Source: Thermoleophilia bacterium
GTDB taxonomy: Bacteria > Actinomycetota > Thermoleophilia > Gaiellales > Gaiellaceae
DNA: 39,811 nucleotides
Assembly (NCBI GenBank): GCA_025934995.1
Contig: JAICWC010000014.1
Span: 1 to 39,811 of the forward strand
Reading direction: 5' to 3'
Shown here: one piece after another, positions 8,515 through 16,315 of the stretch
Position numbering within the stretch: position 1 is the stretch's first letter
Layout of the letters: each line of letters begins with the position of its first letter
The notes under the pieces: model-generated
Seen by the model: only the letters and a program-made list of their open reading frames with translations
Databases searched by the model: none
What the model was told of the DNA's origin: nothing
Position numbers and translations under genes: made by a program

Positions 8515-9746
8515 AGAAGCATCACTCGCTCGAGTCGCAGCTGCTCGTGCTCGTTCCACTCGCGCTGACGGCATTCGGGCTCGTCATGGTGTACAGCGCA
8601 ACGTCCGCGTCGGCCGCGCTCGGCAACGGCAATCCTGTCGGTTACCTCGAGCGACAGGGGACGTATGCGGTGATCGGGCTCGTGCTCCTCTTCGTCGCCG
8701 CCCGCTCGGACTATCGCGCCCTGAAGCACCTTGCGCCGTCGCTCGTCGTCATCGCACTGACGCTGTGCGCTGCCGTGCTCGTCGTCGGCGAGCGCATCAA
8801 CGGGGCGCGTCGCTGGATCGGCGCCGGCCCTGCCGCCTTCCAGCCGTCGGAGATCGCAAAGCTCGCGCTCGTCGTCTGGTGCGCGGCATATCTCGCGCGC
8901 AAGCCGCCGCCGCGAACGCTCAAGGGCCTGGCGCGGCCGATCGGGGCCCTCGTCGGCGCGTTCTGCCTGTTGATCCTCCTCGAGCCGGATCTCGGCACGG
9001 TGATCACGATCGTCGTGATGGTCGGTGCGGTGCTACTCGTCTCGGGCACGCCGCTGCCGCTGCTCGCGACCGCGTACTCGATCGTCTTCGGCCTCGGCGC
9101 GATCGCTGCGTGGGCATCGCCGTACCGGCGTGCGCGCCTCTTCACGTTCCTCGATCCCTGGAAGGACCCGCTCGGCGCCGGCCTGCAGAACGTGCAGGCG
9201 CAGATCAGCCTCGGGTCGGGCGGGATCTTCGGACGTGGGCTGGGGCAGGGGATCGAGAAGATCCACTTCCTGCCCGAGGCGCACACCGACATGATCTTCG
9301 CCGTCATCGGCGAGGAGCTCGGTCTCGTGGGCGCGGCGGTGCTCGTCGCCGGCTACTGCTCGTTCGCCTACGCGGGCCTCAAGCTTGCGCTCGCGTGCAA
9401 GGACCCGTTCGGGAAACGGCTCGCCGCCGGGATCACCGCGCTCATCACCGGACAAGCCGCAATCAATCTCGCCGCGGTGCTCGGCCTCGCCCCGCTGACC
9501 GGAATTCCGCTGCCGTTCGTCTCCTACGGCGGCTCCAGCCTCGTGGTCGCGCTCCTCTCGGTCGGTGTGCTCCTTAACATCGCCCGTGGTGGCGGCGCAC
9601 AAACAGCTGCGGGCGCTGATCGCGGCCGGGGGCACGGTGGGGCACGTCGCCCCGTCGCTCGCAGTGGCGGAAGCGCTGCGCGCGCGGGGGGTGGAGGTGA
9701 CCTTCGCCGGGTCGCCGGATCGCGTCGAGGCGCGGCTCGTTCCTGA
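8511..9746 (+). CDS. ftsW: Septal peptidoglycan glycosyltransferase FtsW (SEDS family)
   Basis: Polytopic SEDS polymerase that extends glycan strands at the septum together with FtsI. About ten transmembrane helices; hallmarks are GARRWI near 98, FQPSEIAKLALV, LLEPDLGT, the extracellular-loop motif FLPEAHTDMIFAVIGEELG and the C-terminal PFVSYGGSSLV. Length 411 aa. The last 50 or so residues after LLNIARGG are a Gly/Arg/Ala-rich tail read in another frame through the start of murG, so the tail is unusual and may be a by-product of high GC content. The true functional end of the fold is near 9600. Confidence 0.93.
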   Translation: MKKHHSLESQLLVLVPLALTAFGLVMVYSATSASAALGNGNPVGYLERQGTYAVIGLVLLFVAARSDYRALKHLAPSLVVIALTLCAAVLVVGERINGARRWIGAGPAAFQPSEIAKLALVVWCAAYLARKPPPRTLKGLARPIGALVGAFCLLILLEPDLGTVITIVVMVGAVLLVSGTPLPLLATAYSIVFGLGAIAAWASPYRRARLFTFLDPWKDPLGAGLQNVQAQISLGSGGIFGRGLGQGIEKIHFLPEAHTDMIFAVIGEELGLVGAAVLVAGYCSFAYAGLKLALACKDPFGKRLAAGITALITGQAAINLAAVLGLAPLTGIPLPFVSYGGSSLVVALLSVGVLLNIARGGGAQTAAGADRGRGHGGARRPVARSGGSAARAGGGGDLRRVAGSRRGAARS

Positions 9747-10662
9747 GCGCGGGTATGCGTTCGACGCGTTCCGGGTAACCGGCCTGCCACGACGGCCGGG
9801 GATCGGGCTCGCCCGCGCGCTCGGGCTCGCTGCTGCAGCGCCCGTCGCATGCGCGCGGATCATCGCGCGACGACGACCCGACGTCGTGCTGGGCGGCGGG
9901 GGATACGTCGCGGGGCCGATGGTGCTCGCCGCATGGCTGCGCGGCATCCCGGCGGCGCTCACGGAGGCCGACGCGCATCTCGGTCTCGCAAACCGGCTCT
10001 CGCTGCCGTTCGCGAAGCGGCTCTTTCTCGCGCTGCCGGTCGGGCACGACGACCCGAAGTTCCGCGTCGTCGGCCGCCCCATCCCGGCGACCTCGCTCCC
10101 GGCGGCGCGCGACGAAGCGCGCCGCGAGCTCGGGCTCCCGCCGGAGGGATCCGTCGTCCTCGTCTTCGGCGGCTCACTCGGTGCACGTGTGCTGAACGAC
10201 GCGGCGCTGCGCGCGTGGGCGGAATCCGGCCCGGCGGTGTTGCATCTCTGCGGCCAGCGCGACTACGAGGCGCTTCGGAGCCGCGTATCCCGGCCGGACT
10301 ACCGGCTGCTGCCCTTCGTCGACCGGATCGGCCTCGCGTACGGCGCCGCGGACGTCGCACTCGCGCGCGCGGGCGGATCGGTGTGGGAGCTCGCGGCCGC
10401 CGCGCTGCCGGCCGTTCTCGTCCCCGGCGACTTCGCGACCGGCGGCCACCAGGAGAAGAACGCGCGCTTCTTCGCGCAGGCCGGCGGCGCCGTCGTCGTT
10501 CCGGAGCGCGACGTCGACGACGCACCGCGTGTCGTCGAGGAGCTGCTCGCGGACGGCGAGCGGCTGCGCTCGATGGCCGAGGCGATGCGAGCGGCGGCGA
10601 GGCCCGACGCGGCGGAGAGGATCGCGGATGAGCTCGTCGAGCTCGCAACCGCTCAGCGGTAG
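9586..10662 (+). CDS. murG: UDP-GlcNAc transferase MurG (lipid II synthase)
   Basis: Peripheral membrane GT28 enzyme converting lipid I to lipid II. The UDP-GlcNAc-site residues in the C-terminal half are present (GGSLGA; ARAGGSVWELAAAALPAVLV; HQEKNARFF). Two N-terminal acceptor loops deviate: GGTVGHVAPSLA where GGTGGH is standard, and TEADAHLGLANRL where HEQNxxxGxxN is standard. These may be lineage variants. GTG 9586 gives 358 aa; GTG 9589 and GTG 9565 are alternatives, and none has a Shine-Dalgarno. It overlaps the nominal ftsW reading frame by about 160 nt and murC by 35 nt. Confidence 0.92.
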   Translation: MVAAHKQLRALIAAGGTVGHVAPSLAVAEALRARGVEVTFAGSPDRVEARLVPERGYAFDAFRVTGLPRRPGIGLARALGLAAAAPVACARIIARRRPDVVLGGGGYVAGPMVLAAWLRGIPAALTEADAHLGLANRLSLPFAKRLFLALPVGHDDPKFRVVGRPIPATSLPAARDEARRELGLPPEGSVVLVFGGSLGARVLNDAALRAWAESGPAVLHLCGQRDYEALRSRVSRPDYRLLPFVDRIGLAYGAADVALARAGGSVWELAAAALPAVLVPGDFATGGHQEKNARFFAQAGGAVVVPERDVDDAPRVVEELLADGERLRSMAEAMRAAARPDAAERIADELVELATAQR

Positions 10663-11818
10663 GCGGATCTGGATCGCCGGCATCGGCGGCGCGGGCATGA
10701 GCTCGTACGCGCTGCTCGCCGACGCGTGGGGCGCCGAGGTCGCGGGGTGGGACCGCGCGGAGACGCCGTACCTGCGCCATCTGGAGGGGCTCGACATCGC
10801 GATCAGCGCAGACCCGCCGCAGCCGCCCGCAGGCTGGGAGGTCTACGTGTCGACCGCGTTCGCCGGACGCGTCGACGGGCGGCCGCGCGCCGACCTGCTC
10901 GCCGAGCTCGTGTCGCTCCGCCGCTCGATTGTCGTCGCCGGGGCGCACGGGAAGACGACGACGAGCGCGATGATCGCGTTCTGCCTGCAGCGGCTCGGCC
11001 AGGACCCCGCGTTTCTGATCGGCGGGGACGTGCCGCAGCTCGGCGGCAACGCCGGCGCCGGCCGCGGCTGGCTGGTCGTCGAAGGCGACGAGTCCGACGG
11101 GACGGTTGCACATCTGCGCCCGGAGATCGCAGTTCTCCTGAACGTCGATCTCGACGTCCATCATCCGGACGTCGGCACGCGCTCGTCGCTCGAGCGGATG
11201 TTCGAGGAGTGGCTGTCGCAGGTGTCGCAGGTCGTGCGGGCCGAGGAGCTGGCGCCGGTCGACCTGGAGCTCGGCGTCCCCGGCGAGCACAACCGCCGGA
11301 ACGCGGCTGCGGCGCTCACCGCGCTCGAGCTCGCAGGCGTCGCGCGGAGAGACGCCGAGCGCGTGCTCGTCGAATTTCGCGGCGCCGGCCGAAGGCTCGA
11401 GGAGAAAGGAGAAGCCGGCGGCGTGCGTGTGCTCGACAGCTACGCGCATCACCCGGCGGAGATCGCCGCGGACATCTCTGCCCTCGGAGAGCGCGTGATC
11501 GCGCTCTTCCAGCCGCATCTCTATTCGCGGACGCTGCACCTCGCGCACGGCTTCGCGACTGCGCTCGCGCGGGCGCATGCGGCGTGCATCACCGACGTCT
11601 ATCCCGCGCGCGAGCAGCCGATCGACGGTGTCGACGGCCGCCTGATCGTCGAGGAGCTCGCGACCGTTCGGCCCGGGATGCGGATCGGCTGGGCGCCGGA
11701 GCCGGAAGCGGCCGCCCGCGTCGTCGCGTCCTGGGCTCGACCCGGGGACGTCGTCGTCACGCTCGGCGCCGGCGACGTCGACCGGGTGGCACCCCTTCTC
11801 CTCGAGCTCCTGGCGTGA
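10628..11818 (+). CDS. murC: UDP-MurNAc:L-alanine ligase MurC
   Basis: First ligase of the peptide stem. Dinucleotide-like IAGIGGAGMSS loop at about 16-26, P-loop GAHGKTTT at 105-112, VEGDESDG, the LDVDLDVHHPD-type motif and GEHNRRNAAAAL of the central domain, and DSYAHHPAEI plus FQPHLYSRT in the C-terminal domain. It is 396 aa, far below the usual 450-490; the central-domain segment between the ERMFEEW helix and GVPGEHN is greatly shortened. ATG 10628 overlaps murG by 35 nt. Its TGA overlaps the GTG of murB. Confidence 0.95.
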   Translation: MSSSSSQPLSGRRIWIAGIGGAGMSSYALLADAWGAEVAGWDRAETPYLRHLEGLDIAISADPPQPPAGWEVYVSTAFAGRVDGRPRADLLAELVSLRRSIVVAGAHGKTTTSAMIAFCLQRLGQDPAFLIGGDVPQLGGNAGAGRGWLVVEGDESDGTVAHLRPEIAVLLNVDLDVHHPDVGTRSSLERMFEEWLSQVSQVVRAEELAPVDLELGVPGEHNRRNAAAALTALELAGVARRDAERVLVEFRGAGRRLEEKGEAGGVRVLDSYAHHPAEIAADISALGERVIALFQPHLYSRTLHLAHGFATALARAHAACITDVYPAREQPIDGVDGRLIVEELATVRPGMRIGWAPEPEAAARVVASWARPGDVVVTLGAGDVDRVAPLLLELLA

Positions 11819-12672
11819 GCGTGGAGCTCGCGCGCTACACGACGCTCGGCACGGGAGGGCCGGCGCGCGAGTTCGCGCAGCCGACGTCGATCGCCGAAGT
11901 CGAATCGCTCCTCCGCCGCGGCGAGAACGTGGCGGTGGTGGGCCTCGGCTCCAATCTCCTCGTCGCCGACGACGGCGTCGACGCGCTCGTCCTCCATCTA
12001 GAGGGCGAGCTCGCGGCCGTCCGGGCGCTCGAGCTCTCGCTCCGCGCCGGCGGCGGCGCCGCGAACGCCGTCGCGCTGCACAAGGCCCGCGCGGCCGGGC
12101 TCGGCGGCTTCGAGTTCGCCTGCGCGATTCCCGGCACGATCGGCGGCGGGGTCTGGATGAACGCCGGAGCGTACGGCCGGGACTTCTCGGCCGTCCTCCA
12201 GCGTGCTCTCGTCGCGACCGCGGACGGCACCGGCTGGCTCGACCGTCACGAGCTCGGGCTGTCGTATCGACACTCGGACCTCCGGCACGGTCAGGTCGTC
12301 GTCGAGGCGGAGCTCCTCCTGCACGCGCGCCCGTCCGAGGAGATCAAGGCCGAGGTGCGCGCGCTGAACGCGAGGCGGAAGGCGGCACAGCCGACGAACC
12401 GCCGGACCTTCGGCAGCGTCTTCAAGAACCCCGAGCACGAGCTCACGGCGGGTCGGATGCTCGAGGCCTGCGGGCTCAAGGGGCACCGGATCGGCGGCGC
12501 GCAGATCTCGCCGAAGCACGCGAACTTCATCGAGAACGCGGGCGGCGCGCGCACGGAGGACGCGCTCGCGCTCATGCGCGAGGCGATCCGCCGCGCCCGC
12601 GAGCAGTTCGGCGTCCAGCTGCAGCACGAAGTCGAGCTCTTGGGCTTCCCCGCCGACTGGAGCCTGCTCTAA
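11815..12672 (+). CDS. murB: UDP-N-acetylenolpyruvoylglucosamine reductase MurB
   Basis: FAD enzyme that reduces UDP-GlcNAc-enolpyruvate to UDP-MurNAc. Recognisable parts: TLGTGGPARE at the N-terminus, the FAD-binding VVGLGSNLLVADDG, IPGTIGGGVWMNAGAYG, the catalytic-serine motif GSVFKNP, and ISPKHANFIENAGGA with the conserved Glu. Length 285 aa fits the short MurB type. GTG 11815 lies in a GTGA overlap with murC; GTG 11821 is also possible. The TAA stop forms the loop of a strong intrinsic terminator, making murB the last gene of the large dcw transcript. Confidence 0.96.
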   Translation: MSVELARYTTLGTGGPAREFAQPTSIAEVESLLRRGENVAVVGLGSNLLVADDGVDALVLHLEGELAAVRALELSLRAGGGAANAVALHKARAAGLGGFEFACAIPGTIGGGVWMNAGAYGRDFSAVLQRALVATADGTGWLDRHELGLSYRHSDLRHGQVVVEAELLLHARPSEEIKAEVRALNARRKAAQPTNRRTFGSVFKNPEHELTAGRMLEACGLKGHRIGGAQISPKHANFIENAGGARTEDALALMREAIRRAREQFGVQLQHEVELLGFPADWSLL

Positions 12673-12690
12673 AGCAGGCTCCGGTCTTTT
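12655..12690 (+). terminator. Intrinsic terminator spanning the murB stop codon
   Basis: A 14-bp stem (12655-12668 with 12673-12686, one T-G wobble) has the loop CTAA, which contains the murB stop TAA. It is followed at once by TTTTCTTG. Textbook Rho-independent geometry and rare in this window. It should separate mraZ-murB transcription from ftsQ-ftsZ, at least partly. Confidence 0.88.
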
Positions 12691-12708
12691 CTTGTCGAAA
12701 TTCGCCGC

Positions 12709-13503
12709 GTGGCCCGTCCGCGCGCACGTGAAGCCGTCGCGCCAGCCCCGCGCGTCCGGAAGCGGTGGCCGGCGCGGCGCTTCCTGCCGTCCCCTCGGTC
12801 GGTCGCCGTCGGCTTCGGCCTGCTCGCGATCGGGGCCGGTGTCTACGGCGCGGCACGCGAGACCTCGGCGTTTGCGATCGGCCGGGTCGAGGTCGACGGT
12901 GGCTCCGCCCGCGTGCGGGCCGAGGTACGCCGCGTCGTCGCGCCGCTCCGAGGCACGAGCCTGCTCGCGCTCGACGGCTCCGCGCTCGTGCGGAGGGTCG
13001 ACACGCTGCCGACGGTCGTGACGGCGAGTTACGACCGCGCTTTCCCGCATACGCTTCGGATCGAGATCACGCCCGAGCACCGCGTCGCGGTCGTTCGCCA
13101 GGGAGCGAAGGCCTGGCTCGTGTCGGCGCGCGGGAGGGTCATGGCGGCCGTGCCGCACGACGCTGCGCGCTCGCTGCCGCGCATCTGGATTCCGCGGACG
13201 ACTCCGGTGACGATCGGCGGCTACCTGCCGGCGAACCACGCGGCCGCAATCGCGCGAGCGCTTGCACTCGCGTCGCGTTTCCCCGCGCACATCGCGCTCG
13301 CGCAGCTCCGTCGGGACGGTCTGCGGTTCCGCCTGCGCGACGGGCTCGAGCTGCGTCTCGGCGCACCCACCGACATTCGCCTCAAGCTCGCGATCGCGCG
13401 GCTCGCCATCCGGCGGCTGCCGGCCGGGACGGCCTATCTCGACGTCAGCGTTCCGGGACGGCCCGTGGCGGGCAACAACCCTCAACTCTCAGGTAGAGAT
13501 TGA
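12709..13503 (+). CDS. ftsQ: Cell division protein FtsQ
   Basis: Bitopic divisome protein that bridges early and late division proteins through FtsL and its partner. 264 aa: a basic Pro/Arg-rich cytoplasmic tail (1-30), one membrane helix (about 31-50), then a POTRA domain (about 55-122: IGRVEVDGG...[13 protein letters not shown]) and the FtsQ beta domain. Start GTG 12709 lies 37 nt after the murB stop, beyond the terminator. No clear promoter or Shine-Dalgarno is visible in that gap. Position between murB and ftsZ is canonical; ftsA is absent, as usual in Actinomycetota. Confidence 0.9.
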   Translation: MARPRAREAVAPAPRVRKRWPARRFLPSPRSVAVGFGLLAIGAGVYGAARETSAFAIGRVEVDGGSARVRAEVRRVVAPLRGTSLLALDGSALVRRVDTLPTVVTASYDRAFPHTLRIEITPEHRVAVVRQGAKAWLVSARGRVMAAVPHDAARSLPRIWIPRTTPVTIGGYLPANHAAAIARALALASRFPAHIALAQLRRDGLRFRLRDGLELRLGAPTDIRLKLAIARLAIRRLPAGTAYLDVSVPGRPVAGNNPQLSGRD

Positions 13504-13526
13504 GCGTGAAAACACTCCACCTCCGA

Positions 13527-13555
13527 TTGACACCGAGATTCCGCGCCACTACCCT
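13527..13555 (+). promoter_or_regulatory. Sigma-A-type promoter before ftsZ
   Basis: TTGACA at 13527-13532, a 17-nt spacer, then TACCCT at 13550-13555. The -35 is a perfect consensus and the -10 fits TAnnnT. It lies in the 112-nt ftsQ-ftsZ gap, which is visibly less GC-rich than its surroundings. Expected start of transcription is near 13562, giving a leader of about 50 nt. Bacterial ftsZ commonly has its own proximal promoters. Confidence 0.8.
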
Positions 13556-13615
13556 GCTGCCGGACGTTCGCAATTCGCGACCCAATTCTCCAGTGAAGGT
13601 TCAGGTATCGGCCCC

Positions 13616-14686
13616 ATGAGCTTCCGCGAGCAATCCGGGAATTACCTCGCCGTCATCAAGGTCGTCGGCGTCGGCGGCGGCGGCACGAACGCCGTCAACC
13701 GCATGGTCGACGCAGGGGTCACCGGCGTCGAGTTCATCGCGGTGAACACCGACGCGCAGGCGCTGATGATGTGCGACGCGGACGTGAAGATCCACATCGG
13801 CTCGCAGGCGACGCGCGGGCTCGGGGCGGGCGCTGATCCGGCGGTCGGCCTGGCCGCCGCGCAGGAGAGCCGCGACGAGTTGAAGGAGGCGCTCAAGGGC
13901 GCCGACATGGTCTTCGTCACTGCAGGCGAGGGCGGCGGCACCGGCACCGGCGGCGCGCCGGTCGTCGCGGAGCTCGCGGGTGAGGTCGGCGCGCTCACGG
14001 TCGGCGTCGTCACGAAGCCGTTCGTCTTCGAGGGCCGCCGCCGCGCGCAGCAGTCGGAGCAGGGGATCGAGAACCTCCGCAACCGCGTCGACACGCTCAT
14101 CGTCATCGAGAACGACCGCCTGCTGCAGGTGGTCGAAAAGAAGACGTCCGTCGTCGAGGCGTTCCGGATGGCGGACGACATCCTCCGCCAGGGCGTCCAG
14201 GGCATCACCGACCTCATCACGGTGCCCGGGCTCGTCAACCTCGACTTCGCCGACGTGCGGACGATCATGCGCGAGGCCGGGTCGGCCCTCATGGGCATCG
14301 GCACGGCCTCGGGTGAGAACCGCGCCGCCGAGGCAGCCCGTGCGGCCGTCTCGTCGCCGCTGCTCGAGACGGCGATCGACGGGGCGACCGGGATCCTCCT
14401 CAACATCACGGGCGGCCCCGACATCGGGCTCTTCGAGGTCAACGAGGCGGCCGAGGTCGTGACGAGCGCCGCCGACCAGAATGCGAACGTCATCTTCGGC
14501 GCCGTGATCGACGACGCCATGGGCGACGACATCCGCGTCACCGTGATCGCCACCGGCTTCGGCGGTGGCGGCCGCCGGCGGCGGCGCGGCTTCGGGGAGG
14601 CGCCGGTGCCGACGCCGAGCGGCCCGTCGCCGTTCCAGCCGTCGGACGAGGCACTCGACGTGCCGTCGTTCCTGCGCGACGAATAG
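13616..14686 (+). CDS. ftsZ: Cell division GTPase FtsZ
   Basis: Tubulin-like GTPase that forms the Z ring. The nucleotide loop GGGTGTGG is at 106-113. The catalytic T7 loop NLDFADV carries D210 and D213. The conserved C-terminal peptide [10 protein letters not shown], which binds FtsZ partners, ends the protein after a short linker with an RRRRR patch. Length is 356 aa, compact because the linker is only about 30 residues. ATG 13616 begins [20 protein letters not shown]; the frame stays open upstream but without a convincing start. GAAGG at 13595-13599 is too far away to be an ideal ribosome site. Confidence 0.97.
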   Translation: MSFREQSGNYLAVIKVVGVGGGGTNAVNRMVDAGVTGVEFIAVNTDAQALMMCDADVKIHIGSQATRGLGAGADPAVGLAAAQESRDELKEALKGADMVFVTAGEGGGTGTGGAPVVAELAGEVGALTVGVVTKPFVFEGRRRAQQSEQGIENLRNRVDTLIVIENDRLLQVVEKKTSVVEAFRMADDILRQGVQGITDLITVPGLVNLDFADVRTIMREAGSALMGIGTASGENRAAEAARAAVSSPLLETAIDGATGILLNITGGPDIGLFEVNEAAEVVTSAADQNANVIFGAVIDDAMGDDIRVTVIATGFGGGGRRRRRGFGEAPVPTPSGPSPFQPSDEALDVPSFLRDE

Positions 14687-14723
14687 CCCGGCTCAGCGTT
14701 TCCCCATACGAAGGTTTCGCTCT

Positions 14724-14791
14724 CCGGCCCGTGCGGTAAGTGAGTGGTGCCCTCAACGGGTTGACCGCTACGAGTCAACCCCACGACCCGG
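14724..14791 (+). ncRNA. Candidate structured leader RNA upstream of gcvT (three-way junction)
   Basis: In the 180-nt gap between ftsZ and gcvT, three helices can form together. P1 pairs 14724-14727 with 14788-14791 and 14730-14733 with 14782-14785. P2 pairs TGAG 14741-14744 with CTCA 14752-14755. P3 pairs 14758-14765 with 14774-14781 (perfect 8 bp). A terminator-like hairpin follows. This is riboswitch-like architecture, but I do not find the conserved core of the glycine riboswitch that often controls gcv operons. Possibly an unclassified element, or simply the ftsZ 3' UTR. Confidence 0.45.
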
Positions 14792-14794
14792 TCC

Positions 14795-14840
14795 GCCGCC
14801 CCGGCCCATTTTCGGATGACGCCGGGGCGGCCCCGTTTTC
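14795..14840 (+). terminator. GC-rich hairpin with trailing T tract between ftsZ and gcvT
   Basis: An 11-bp perfect stem pairs 14795-14805 with 14821-14831 around a 15-nt loop and is followed by CCCGTTTTC. The T tract is short and displaced a few bases from the stem, so it is weaker than the murB terminator. It could end ftsZ transcription or act as the expression platform for the structured leader just upstream. Confidence 0.6.
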
Positions 14841-14851
14841 AGGCCAATAAC

Positions 14852-14857
14852 TAGGAT
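14852..14857 (+). promoter_or_regulatory. Candidate leaderless -10 box for gcvT
   Basis: TAGGAT lies 9 nt before the gcvT ATG and no Shine-Dalgarno is present. It sits downstream of the terminator-like hairpin, so gcvT could be transcribed independently of any leader RNA. Confidence 0.45.
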
Positions 14858-14866
14858 CGTCCGCGG

Positions 14867-15919
14867 ATGTCGACGACGCTTCTGCGGACACCGCTGTACG
14901 ACCGGCACCTCGCGCTCGGAGCGCGTCTCGTCCCGTTCGCAGGGTGGGAGATGCCGGTCCAGTACGCGGGCGTCATCCAGGAGCACCGCGCCGTCCGCGC
15001 CGACGCGGGCGTGTTCGACGTCTCGCACATGGGCGAGATCGAAGTCGAAGGCCCGCGCGCGCTCGGGCTCCTGCAGTCGCTGCTCGCGAGCGACATGGCG
15101 AAGGTCGAGCCGGGTCGGGCGCGCTACACCCTGCTCACGAACGAGCGAGGCGGCATCGTCGACGACCTGATCGCGTACCGGCTGGACGAGTTTCGGTGGC
15201 TGCTCGTCGTCAACGCCTCGAACCGCGATGCCGACGTCGCCTGGATCAAGGAGCGGGAGATCTCGGGCTCCGACGTGCGCGACGTCTCCGACGAGTACGC
15301 GCTGCTGGCAGTTCAGGGGCCGAACGCGATCGAGAAGCTCGGCCTCCCCGAGGCTCCATGGAACACGTTCGCCGAAGAGGAGATCGACGGCGTGCAAACG
15401 ATGGTCAATCGCACGGGCTACACCGGCGAGGACGGCTGCGAGATCCTCTGCATGGCGGAGGACGCGCCGCAGCTGTGGGATGCGGTGCTCGAGCGCGGCG
15501 TGGCGCCGTGCGGGCTCGGCGCGCGCGACACGCTGCGGCTCGAGGCATGCCTCGCGCTGCACGGCAACGACATCACACCCGACACCGATGCGATCTCGGC
15601 CGGGCTCGGTTGGACGTGCGCGCTCGACAAGGAATTCAACGGGGTCGAGACGCTACGCCGCATCAAATCCGAAGGCCCGGAACAGAAGCTCGTCGCGTTC
15701 ACGATGGAGGAGCGCGCGATCCCGCGCCGGGGCATGGCGATCGCGGGCGGCGGCCGGGTCACGTCGGGGACGCATTCGCCGACGCTCGACGTCGGCATCG
15801 GCATGGGGTACGTCCCGACCGAGCAGGCCGCAGTCGACACACAGCTGGAGATCGACGTGCGCGGGAAGCCTCGACGCGCACGCGTGGTGAAGAAACCGTT
15901 CTACAAGAGGGAGAGCTGA
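14867..15919 (+). CDS. gcvT: Glycine cleavage system T protein (aminomethyltransferase)
   Basis: Transfers the methylene group from aminomethyl-lipoyl GcvH to tetrahydrofolate, releasing ammonia. 350 aa, normal length. Family motifs are seen in order: LVPFAGWEMPVQY, GVFDVSHMGEIEV, GGIVDDLIAYRL with the conserved catalytic-site Asp, NRTGYTGEDGCEI, and GLGARDTLRLEACLALHGND. First gene of a four-gene gcv operon; gcvH begins directly at the next base after its stop. Location immediately after ftsZ is not the usual neighbourhood of gcvT. Confidence 0.95.
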   Translation: MSTTLLRTPLYDRHLALGARLVPFAGWEMPVQYAGVIQEHRAVRADAGVFDVSHMGEIEVEGPRALGLLQSLLASDMAKVEPGRARYTLLTNERGGIVDDLIAYRLDEFRWLLVVNASNRDADVAWIKEREISGSDVRDVSDEYALLAVQGPNAIEKLGLPEAPWNTFAEEEIDGVQTMVNRTGYTGEDGCEILCMAEDAPQLWDAVLERGVAPCGLGARDTLRLEACLALHGNDITPDTDAISAGLGWTCALDKEFNGVETLRRIKSEGPEQKLVAFTMEERAIPRRGMAIAGGGRVTSGTHSPTLDVGIGMGYVPTEQAAVDTQLEIDVRGKPRRARVVKKPFYKRES

Positions 15920-16315
15920 ATGGCGGCTGCCGAGTCCTACCCGGACGACCTGAAGTACCACCGCGAACACGACTGGGCGCGGATCGACGGCGACGAGGCC
16001 GTCCTCGGCGTCACGTGGTTCGCGCAGGACGCGCTCGGCGAGCTCGTCCATTTCGAGGCGCCGTCGACCGGCGCGAACCTCGCGGCCGGCCGGGCGTACG
16101 GCGAGGTCGAGTCCGTGAAGGCCGTCTCCGACGTGATCGCTCCGCTCTCGGGCGAAGTCCTCGAGGTGAACCAGGCCGTCGTCGACGCGCCCGAGACGGT
16201 GAACGAGGACCCGTACGGAGACGGCTGGCTCGTCCGCATCCGGATGTGCGATCCGGACGAGGTCGATTCGCTGCTCGACGCCGGCGCGTACACGCAGGTT
16301 CTGGCCGAGCAGTGA
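15920..16315 (+). CDS. gcvH: Glycine cleavage system H protein
   Basis: Lipoyl carrier that shuttles the aminomethyl intermediate between P, T and L proteins. 131 aa. The lipoylation site is K67 in GEVESVKAVSD, and the hammerhead fold is framed by HDWARIDGDEAVLGVTWFAQ and NEDPYGDGWLVRI. It has one of the clearest Shine-Dalgarno sequences in the window (GAGGGAGAG, 15907-15915). The ATG follows the gcvT stop directly, and its own stop overlaps the GTG of gcvPA. Confidence 0.95.
   Translation: MAAAESYPDDLKYHREHDWARIDGDEAVLGVTWFAQDALGELVHFEAPSTGANLAAGRAYGEVESVKAVSDVIAPLSGEVLEVNQAVVDAPETVNEDPYGDGWLVRIRMCDPDEVDSLLDAGAYTQVLAEQ

Noticed and set aside
9565-9620. Frameshift error between ftsW and murG
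   Set aside because: Both frames keep conserved residues right up to the overlap (LLNIAR in FtsW, LIAAGGTVGH in MurG), so no indel is needed to explain the sequence.
14687-14866. Glycine riboswitch upstream of gcvT
   Set aside because: The conserved CCGAAGG...GCAA and CTCTCAGGCAAAAGGAC-type cores are not present; only a generic structured leader can be claimed.
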